The translations under genes were made by a program, and so were the position numbers. Positions 58,545-64,000 of a DNA stretch of 64,000 bases are shown one piece after another. The stretch covers positions 18,865,939 to 18,929,938 of the forward strand of contig CM064670.1 of assembly GCA_032717465.1 (NCBI GenBank), written 5' to 3'. Source of the stretch: Coenobita brevimanus (taxonomy: Eukaryota; Arthropoda; Malacostraca; Decapoda; Coenobitidae). Position 1 is the first letter of the stretch. The number at the start of each line of letters is the position of its first letter. The notes under the pieces were generated by a model, which was given only the letters and a program-made list of their open reading frames with translations, did not search any database and was not told the origin of the DNA.

Positions 58545-61192
58545 CCTCCCCACAAAGAAAAAAGAAATTTACACAGGAAATTTCTTATTACTCTAAAACA
58601 ATCTGTATATGGCATTACAGACCATGCAAAGGTCCTTCCTAATGTTACAAAACATGAGATCTCCCTAGCACGTTCAGTCATAGGTACTTGCCAGTATCCC
58701 TTTAACAAATCAAACTTACTTATGTACCTAGCCTTTCCGATCTTGTCTATGCAATCTTCCACACGAGGGAGAGGGTAAGTGTCTGTTTTGGTTATCTGAT
58801 TAACACGTCTGTAGTCAATGCAAAGCCGCTGTGACCCACCTGGCTTAGGGACTAAAGTGACAGGAGAACTCCACTTGCTCTGACAGGGCTCAATCATCTT
58901 GTGGTCCAACAGGTAGCCAAGCTCCTTCTGGATGAGAGGAACTTTCACTGGGTTCACACGGTAAGGAGGCAATTTAATTGGCTTTGCGTCTGCAACATCG
59001 ACATCATGCATCAACACAGTGGTTCTTCCTGGAGTAGCACGGAACACTTGCGGGTACTCCTGCAGTAATGCCGAAAACTCCTGCCTTTCCTTGGGAGGTA
59101 GATGAGAAAGCTTAGTCTGGAGATCATTCATGATATCAGGATTCTTCCCCAAACTATCACTCAGGCTCATGCTGCATGGGAGAACTTCACTTGTAGACTC
59201 GGGTGGAACAGCTACAGTGCAGACTGGATTATTTTCGTCCCGCCTGTGATATAACTTTAGCATGTTGATGTGACATAGTTGCTTGCTCTTTCTACGATCT
59301 GGTGTGGCGATGACATAGTTGACATCACTCAGTTTCTTCTCCACGAAATAAGGGCCACTAAACTTGGCTTGAAGAGGTTGCCCATGAACTGGTAGCAGAA
59401 TCAAAACCTGATCTCCTGGCTGAAAGTGGCGTAACCTGGACTTCTTATCATACCAAGTCTTCATCTTCTCCTGAGCAGCTCCTAAATTCTCTCTCGCCAG
59501 CTGTAAAGCAGTGGACAGCCGTTCTTTGAACTTCATCACATACTCCAGCAGGTTGACGTCATCTTCCTCCGACAGCCAGCATTCCTTGAGTAGCTTAAGG
59601 GGTCCTCTTACTTCATGGCCAAACAGTAGTTCAAAAGGTGAGAAGCCCAGTGATTCATTTGGAGATTCTCTTGCAGCAAACACAACGAATGGAAGACCTT
59701 TATCCCAGTCTTTCTGATGTTCCAAACAGTATTTCTTGAGCATCGATTTGAGTGTTTGATGATATCTCTCCAACGCTCCTTGGGTCTGGGGATGGTAAGC
59801 TGAAGACGTGATCTGGGTGATGCCCAACTCTTTCAGAGACTGCTTGAAAACATTCGACATGAAATTACTTCCCCGGTCTGACTGTACCTCCTTGGGCAGA
59901 CCAAACTTTGTGAAGAACCCTAGCATTTCCTTAACCACGTTCTTTGCTGAAATGTTTCTAAGTGGAATGGCTTCAGGATAACGAGTAGCCATATCAATCA
60001 TGGTCAACACATAAGAAAATCCTGAAGAAGTCTTAGGAAGAGGGCCCACAATATCCACCAACACACGGGTGAAAGGCGCCTCAAAAGGAGGAATGGGAAC
60101 TAGAGGTGCAACCTTTTCGGTCTGATTACACTTCCCCACAACTTGACAGGTGTGACAAGACTTACAATACCAGGAAACATCCCTGAAGATACCTGGCCAG
60201 TAGAAGTGTTTCAAAATGCGTGCCACAGTCTTCCTCACTCCAAGGTGTCCTGCCAAACTGGAATCATGAGCCACTCTAATGATATCCTGCCTACAAACAC
60301 GAGGGATGACAACTTGATGTACAACCTCCCATTCACAGTCGGCTGATGCTGTTGGGGGTCTCCACTTCCTCATAAGTACTCCTGACTTTACATAATAACA
60401 AGTAGAAGCACCGGCTGACTCTTCTTCACTGTAAGCAGAGTTAGCTAGACCTTTCAACTCAGGGTCAGCAACCTGCAACTCAACCAACTCTTGACGAGAC
60501 AAATTATCAACACTACGGGGTACTGCCTCATCTGGTGAGTGGTCCAAATTAGCAAGAAAAGTGTCAGCTAGGATAACATCATCATCATCATTATCCTCTA
60601 AATCACCAGTAACTTTAGACTTAGCCCTAGTGACAGCACATGCAGGGAACACATCAGGGACATCACAATCCTGGGACGCAGCCACTGGCTCACTAGACAA
60701 CTGAGGAGCTGGACACACTTGACTTCCACCAATATCATTTCCAAGTAAGAAAGTTACACCTGACATTGGGAGTGTCTCAACCAACCCAACCATAACAGAA
60801 CCATTAACAAAACCAGACTCTAAATTCACTCTGCACAGAGGAACAGAGAAGTAATTATTCCCTACACCTTGTAAGATTACAGTTTCATCAGAGGAATTAA
60901 AATTAGAGCCTAGAACACTGGTCAGCATAAGGGATTGGCAAGCACCTGTATCACGATATATTTTAACTGATTTCCTGTCATTACTGTCCAGAGGACTGAC
61001 AAAACCATCAGACAGGAAATTAGCACATGAACTCTTGAGAGTGTCACCCACGTTACTGCTCAAAAGAGGAGCTCCATCATGAGAATTTAAGTTACCCCTC
61101 AAAGCAGGTTCAGTTAACTCAGTTAAAGAATTCTGGGAACTCTCAAGAGTGGACACTAGACCAATTGACTGAATATTTAGACTCCTTTTTGT
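58508..61192 (-). CDS. pol: Truncated pol: protease - integrase - RT (no YxDD, no RNase H)
   Basis: The frame is open from 61,192 with no evident ATG and overlaps the gag end by about 48 nt in the +1 frame, so frameshifting is likely. Residues below are counted from 61,156. Protease: 'DTGA' at 69-72 and 'FLLGNDIGG' near 136-144. Integrase: zinc-binding H297/H304 and C334/C337, then D368, D427, E463 (D-x58-D-x35-E), 'SSAYHPQTQGALERYH' at 451-466 and a C-terminal 'YFVEKKLSDVNYVI'. RT: about 690-850 with 'KWSSPVTLVPKPGGSQRLCI' and 'YISKFDLLKGYWQVPM' (catalytic D816). At 'SVMPY' (near 58,609) homology ends; the last 32 residues read through the 3' non-coding tail into the LTR. The usual family product also has the rest of RT and RNase H (several hundred residues). 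Confidence 0.9.
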   Translation of the reverse strand, partial: TKRSLNIQSIGLVSTLESSQNSLTELTEPALRGNLNSHDGAPLLSSNVGDTLKSSCANFLSDGFVSPLDSNDRKSVKIYRDTGACQSLMLTSVLGSNFNSSDETVILQGVGNNYFSVPLCRVNLESGFVNGSVMVGLVETLPMSGVTFLLGNDIGGSQVCPAPQLSSEPVAASQDCDVPDVFPACAVTRAKSKVTGDLEDNDDDDVILADTFLANLDHSPDEAVPRSVDNLSRQELVELQVADPELKGLANSAYSEEESAGASTCYYVKSGVLMRKWRPPTASADCEWEVVHQVVIPRVCRQDIIRVAHDSSLAGHLGVRKTVARILKHFYWPGIFRDVSWYCKSCHTCQVVGKCNQTEKVAPLVPIPPFEAPFTRVLVDIVGPLPKTSSGFSYVLTMIDMATRYPEAIPLRNISAKNVVKEMLGFFTKFGLPKEVQSDRGSNFMSNVFKQSLKELGITQITSSAYHPQTQGALERYHQTLKSMLKKYCLEHQKDWDKGLPFVVFAARESPNESLGFSPFELLFGHEVRGPLKLLKECWLSEEDDVNLLEYVMKFKERLSTALQLARENLGAAQEKMKTWYDKKSRLRHFQPGDQVLILLPVHGQPLQAKFSGPYFVEKKLSDVNYVIATPDRRKSKQLCHINMLKLYHRRDENNPVCTVAVPPESTSEVLPCSMSLSDSLGKNPDIMNDLQTKLSHLPPKERQEFSALLQEYPQVFRATPGRTTVLMHDVDVADAKPIKLPPYRVNPVKVPLIQKELGYLLDHKMIEPCQSKWSSPVTLVPKPGGSQRLCIDYRRVNQITKTDTYPLPRVEDCIDKIGKARYISKFDLLKGYWQVPMTERAREISCFVTLGRTFAWSVMPYTDCFRVIRNFLCKFLFSLWGGVTYPMISSSFV
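58545..58556 (-). other. Polypurine tract
   Basis: On the minus strand 'TTTGTGGGGAGG' directly precedes the 3' LTR, the position and composition expected of the plus-strand primer. Confidence 0.75.
61143..61192 (-). other. gag-pol frame overlap, probable +1 frameshift region
   Basis: Pol is +1 (or -2) relative to gag. The window between the upstream stop in the pol frame (61,193-61,195) and the gag stop contains an A-rich run ('aacaaaaagg') but no classic X-XXY-YYZ heptamer in the gag frame. The mechanism is not established. Confidence 0.5.
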
Positions 61193-62345
61193 TCACATCA
61201 CGCTGTCTCCTGAAACATCTCTCCGTAGTATGACCAAGCTTACTACAATAAGTACATTTACTTTTCTGAAATCTAGAGGTGAAGCTGGTATTTACTTCCT
61301 GAGAAACATCATCTTTATTCTCTTTCCTGTTACCTGTACTCTGAGTAGAGGCAACGTACTTACTCTCAGCTTTCCCTTTTTCTCTAGAATATCTCTTGTG
61401 AGTGAGAACATACTCATCAGCTAAAACTGCAGCATCAGACAAATTATCTATTCTTTTCTCATCAAGATATAGGCTTACATCTTTATAAATACACCTTTTG
61501 AAGTCCTCCAGCAAAATCATCTGCTTAAATTTGTCAAAATCAGAATCCACATTCTTAGAATTTAACCACTGCTCTAACAGATCTTCTTTGATTTTTGCAT
61601 ACTCAACATGGGATTGCTTATCTTGCTTGTAAGTTGTCCTAAATTTTACTCTATAAGCTTCAGGAACAAGCTCATAGGCCTTAAGAATCAAGCTCTTAAC
61701 TACATCATAATTATCAGACTGATCCTGAGGCAAAGATGCATAAGTTACTTGAGCTTTACCGGTGAGAACAGTTTGAAGGAGTACTGGCCAATACTCCTTA
61801 GGCCAATTAAAACCTGTAGCTACCCTCTCAAACAACTGAAAATACTTTGTTAAATCAGATTCATTAAAAGGAGGGACAAGTTTAACATTTTTAGCCACAT
61901 CAAAATCATCAGAGCTAGATGATCCAGTTCCACCTTGTTTCATGCGATACTCATGGTCTGCCTGAATCCTGGCAAGTTCAACTTGTGCCTGAGCCTGTAT
62001 CTGTGCCTCCTGAATCCGAACCTGAGATTCCGCCTCCTTAGCCTGAGACTCAGCCTCCTTAGCACGTGCTTGAAATTCAGCCTCCTTAACACGAGACTCC
62101 TGCAGGGCTAGCTGTAACTTAGCTAATTCAATCTGCGTTTGCTCATTTGGAGGAGTTACATTAAACAAGCTTTCATTAATCATGTCAACAATTTGATCTT
62201 TAGAATGATGAGAGCGAACAGCAATTCCCAATTGTTGAGCAACAAGCTTAAGTTCATTCTTTGTTCTGTTTTCTATATCACACACTGTTTGCACATTTGA
62301 CAAAAAATCTTTGGCTTCATCAAGTGTAGTAATAGTAGACATCAT
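61143..62345 (-). CDS. gag: Gag polyprotein of the LTR element
   Basis: Start taken at the first ATG of the pair at 62,340-62,345 ('MMSTITTLDEAKDF'); 400 codons. Structural protein that packages element RNA. An N-terminal helical region with a SAP-like 'LKLVAQQLGIAV' segment (about 25-65) is followed by a long charged Ala/Glu/Gln coiled coil with repeats such as 'KEAESQAKEAESQV' (about 70-140). A capsid-like region comes next ('FERVATGFNWPKEYWPVLLQ', 'WLNSKNVDSDFDKFKQMILLE'). Near the C-terminus is one CCHC zinc knuckle 'CTYCSKLGHTTERC' (C-x2-C-x4-H-x4-C). The frame is fully open, consistent with youth. The stop is at 61,143-61,145, inside the pol frame. Confidence 0.9.
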   Translation of the reverse strand: MMSTITTLDEAKDFLSNVQTVCDIENRTKNELKLVAQQLGIAVRSHHSKDQIVDMINESLFNVTPPNEQTQIELAKLQLALQESRVKEAEFQARAKEAESQAKEAESQVRIQEAQIQAQAQVELARIQADHEYRMKQGGTGSSSSDDFDVAKNVKLVPPFNESDLTKYFQLFERVATGFNWPKEYWPVLLQTVLTGKAQVTYASLPQDQSDNYDVVKSLILKAYELVPEAYRVKFRTTYKQDKQSHVEYAKIKEDLLEQWLNSKNVDSDFDKFKQMILLEDFKRCIYKDVSLYLDEKRIDNLSDAAVLADEYVLTHKRYSREKGKAESKYVASTQSTGNRKENKDDVSQEVNTSFTSRFQKSKCTYCSKLGHTTERCFRRQRDVNKKESKYSVNWSSVHS

Positions 62346-62408
62346 GAATAAGTAACAGTCACAAAATATCAAGCAATATCCTTATGATAATATCCTGAAT
62401 ATCCTGAT

Positions 62409-62426
62409 ATGAGGTCGCCAAATTTA
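62409..62426 (-). other. Primer-binding-site region
   Basis: On the minus strand 'TAAATTTGGCGACCTCAT' directly follows the 5' LTR. 'TGGCGACC' resembles tRNA-3'-end-complementary sites of gypsy-like elements. The tRNA is not assigned. Confidence 0.5.
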
Positions 62427-63217
62427 TGTTACGGAAAAGAGAAAGATAATGTACACTTTAAGTGAGAATACGAAGAGTCACTACTGTCCCGTAAAGTTCC
62501 AGGTTCAAAACAAAAGAGTTAGGTAAAATTACAAGTTAAAGTTTAATGCTTAAACTAACAACAAAACATTCAGGACTCATAAGGATAATGTAATGGCAAA
62601 TAAACAGGTTAAATATATGGTTAACTGCAATAGCCTCTATTAACACGAAATTAGCAAGAGTAAATTTATCTAAGTCAGCCCTGATAAAATGAGATACCAG
62701 ATAATACTCAGTGAATGCAAGATAAATTATTACAGATACAAACTATTATCAAAAATGGCTGATAGTAAAACTTTACATAAATTACAAAAAGAACTCACTA
62801 GGCCTACAAATCAACACCTTATGCTATACAGTACAAGGAAAAAATGCAACAGTTATACTCAAATTACACACAGCTGCTAGATGTTTGGAGATTTCTTGAG
62901 CACTCACAATAATAATATCTGTACAGGGGAGGACAGAGATGTGAACAAAATGAGGAGCAGATCTAAGTGGCAATGATGCAGAGACTGAGCTCATTATATA
63001 GGGGCCAGGAGAGCTTGATACAACTTGTAATAAGGACGCGCAAATGAAGCCATGGGGACAAAGAGATGACAATCCCGCACTGAATAACAGAAATGTCGAC
63101 TTACTCTACTATAACGGTAGAAGGGGGGGACTGAGGCAGAACACGCTCGTGATCAAACATGCAGCAACTGTGCGTTAAAATTACACAAAAGATGATGAAA
63201 TCATAGGGTATGTAACA
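62427..63217 (-). repeat. 5' LTR (791 bp)
   Basis: Same length and ends as the 3' LTR, 2 substitutions. It should carry the promoter. Confidence 0.95.
62994..63000 (-). promoter_or_regulatory. Possible TATA box in the 5' LTR
   Basis: Minus strand 'CTATATAATGAGC'; a TCAGT motif follows closely. Suggestive only; the matching 3' LTR position is 58,321-58,327. Confidence 0.35.
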
Positions 63218-63232
63218 ATATATATATATATA
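63218..63232. repeat. (TA)n remainder right of the LTR element
   Basis: Continuation of the LINE-C (TA)n tail across the insertion. Confidence 0.9.
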
Positions 63233-63520
63233 TACTGGTTAGGATCCTTTAATACATGTCCTCATTACAAGCAACAAGTGGCTTGTCTACGTTCCTGGTG
63301 ATCGAATTGTTTACAGCTGGCCTCCTGCCTCTTAGGAATTTGAACTGAAACGCCCAGCATGTGACTCTGAGACCAACTGGCACCTTGCACTACACCATAC
63401 ATGTCCTATGGGTACAATGTTTATGGGTAGACAGTACGTGTGGTGATTCACTCTTTCCCAACAATCATACTTACTAAACTACTGCAGATATAACCATTCA
63501 TTTCTGGCTTTGAGAGTGCG
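63233..63520. other. No recognisable gene
   Basis: Flanking sequence that should be the original genomic DNA downstream of the LINE-C tail. No feature recognised. Confidence 0.5.
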
Positions 63521-63545
63521 CTCTCTCTCTCTCTCTCTCTCTCTG

Positions 63546-63696
63546 GGGAAAGGATGGCTCAGTGGTAGAGTAACTGACTCAGGACCGAAGGGTCGAGAGT
63601 TTGCGTCCCGCTCGGGTAGATGCCGGGCTGGGATAGGTAGCACTCTCCCGCCACCTAGCTGGGCTGTATGATCGATCAAGGTCTAGCTCAGGGAAT

Positions 63697-63700
<4 letters not shown>
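63546..63700 (+). mobile_element. SINE-3, tRNA-derived, ending in (CT)n
   Basis: A-box 'tggctcagtggtagagt' and B-box-like 'gagtttgcgtccc', then a body with 'gccgggctgggataggtag' and a (CT)n tail from 63,701. (CT)n also precedes it at 63,521-63,544. Too diverged from a tRNA fold to be a tRNA gene. Confidence 0.72.

Positions 63701-63792
<92 letters not shown>
63701..63792. repeat. (CT)n(TA)n compound microsatellite
   Basis: (CT)n to about 63,735, then (TA)n to 63,792. It sits between two convergent SINE 3' ends. Confidence 0.95.
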
Positions 63793-63794
<2 letters not shown>

Positions 63795-64000
63795 ATCCAT
63801 CATCCAATCCTACATTGCCCCATGAGGACTGTAGGAGCCCAGGGCTAGGCAGTTGGTCTCGACATTTAGAGTGACCAGCCTCACTCATCCCTGAGTGGCA
63901 TTACATGAGCAATCAACCCCAACCTCCCCTTGGATATAAACCTTCACCGGCTCAATCCGACTGGAGCGCAAATAATTACCTACTAAACCACCAGGTGCCA
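63793..64000 (-). mobile_element. SINE-4, tRNA-derived, runs off the window edge
   Basis: On the minus strand the head at 64,000 has A-box-like 'tggtttagtaggtaa' and B-box-like 'ggtttatatcc'. The body contains 'ggatgagtgaggctggtcac' and 'gggctcctacagtcctcatg', and it ends in ATGG units and (TA)n. The 5' edge may lie outside the window. Confidence 0.68.

Larger units (their letters stand above)
57754..63217 (-). mobile_element. Young Ty3/gypsy-like LTR retrotransposon with integrase before RT, deleted in RT/RNase H
   Basis: 5,464 bp on the minus strand. The 791-bp LTRs begin TGTTAC and end GTAACA, and differ at only two positions (57,764 versus 62,437; 58,173 versus 62,846). Both sides abut TA repeat, compatible with a 4- or 6-bp duplication (ATAT). 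A primer-binding region and polypurine tract adjoin the LTRs in the expected places. Gag carries a CCHC knuckle. Pol runs protease, integrase, RT, the order of the Gmr1-type elements. RT stops before YxDD and RNase H is absent. No env-like frame. Recent insertion, not autonomous. Confidence 0.92.

Noticed and set aside
57754..63217. Endogenous retrovirus with an env gene
   Set aside because: No third frame with signal peptide or membrane anchor exists between pol and the 3' LTR; only about 60 bases of tail remain there.

Overview
Eukaryotic nuclear DNA with no bacterial-style operons. The window is AT-rich, packed with long dinucleotide and trinucleotide microsatellites, and dominated by retrotransposon relics. 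The LINE families (APE-type endonuclease plus reverse transcriptase), several tRNA-derived SINEs, hAT-type non-autonomous DNA transposons and very long (CA)n, (CT)n and (TA)n tracts suggest an arthropod, most likely a decapod crustacean. That assignment is inference from repeat style; no host marker gene is complete here.

Layout. 0-8 kb: tandem repeat R4, microsatellites, then a degenerate repeat array (R5, with 'gaccttgacc' motifs) into which a LINE-A copy inserted; a SINE (SINE-2) later inserted into that LINE. 7.3-8.2 kb: a polypurine tract and an AAT/ATT hairpin microsatellite next to a good candidate internal exon on the minus strand (8,155-8,241). 10-14 kb: LINE-B and LINE-C 3' pieces and a SINE-1. 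16-23 kb: decayed LINE-A fragments around a nearly full-length minus-strand LINE-D (about 17.4-21.45 kb) that is split by SINE-1 and by a 94-bp tandem repeat. 25-33 kb: minus-strand LINE-A, a large compound microsatellite, minus-strand LINE-B, a 1.17-kb hAT element and a LINE-A endonuclease fragment. 35-40.9 kb: LINE-C 3' end, a small palindromic element, SINE-1, plus-strand LINE-B and a 440-bp hAT MITE. 41-43 kb: a decayed gene that looks like a widespread uncharacterised arthropod family. 43.7-45.6 kb: a 1.88-kb near-spacerless palindrome. 47.1-48.1 kb: a candidate solo LTR. 48.7-50.6 kb: a LINE-A remnant and a second inverted-repeat element. 50.77-51.12 kb: a candidate first coding exon on the minus strand with a strong splice donor, and a 40-bp tandem repeat array upstream of it. 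52.5-53.8 kb: CAC/CAT-rich degenerate repeats. 54.7-57.7 kb: full-length but dead LINE-C. 57,754-63,217: a very young LTR retrotransposon on the minus strand inserted in the (TA)n at the LINE-C tail. 63.5-64 kb: two convergent tRNA-SINEs.

Two points stand out. First, the LTR element has a gag frame and a pol frame in which protease is followed by integrase and only then by reverse transcriptase. This is the Ty1/copia-like order known in the Gmr1 group of Ty3/gypsy-related elements. RT is cut off before its YxDD motif and RNase H is missing, yet the two LTRs differ at only 2 of 791 positions. Second, two minus-strand exon candidates with consensus splice sites, both in phase 0, could belong to one host gene whose introns hold most of the transposon load of this window. 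That link is unproven.
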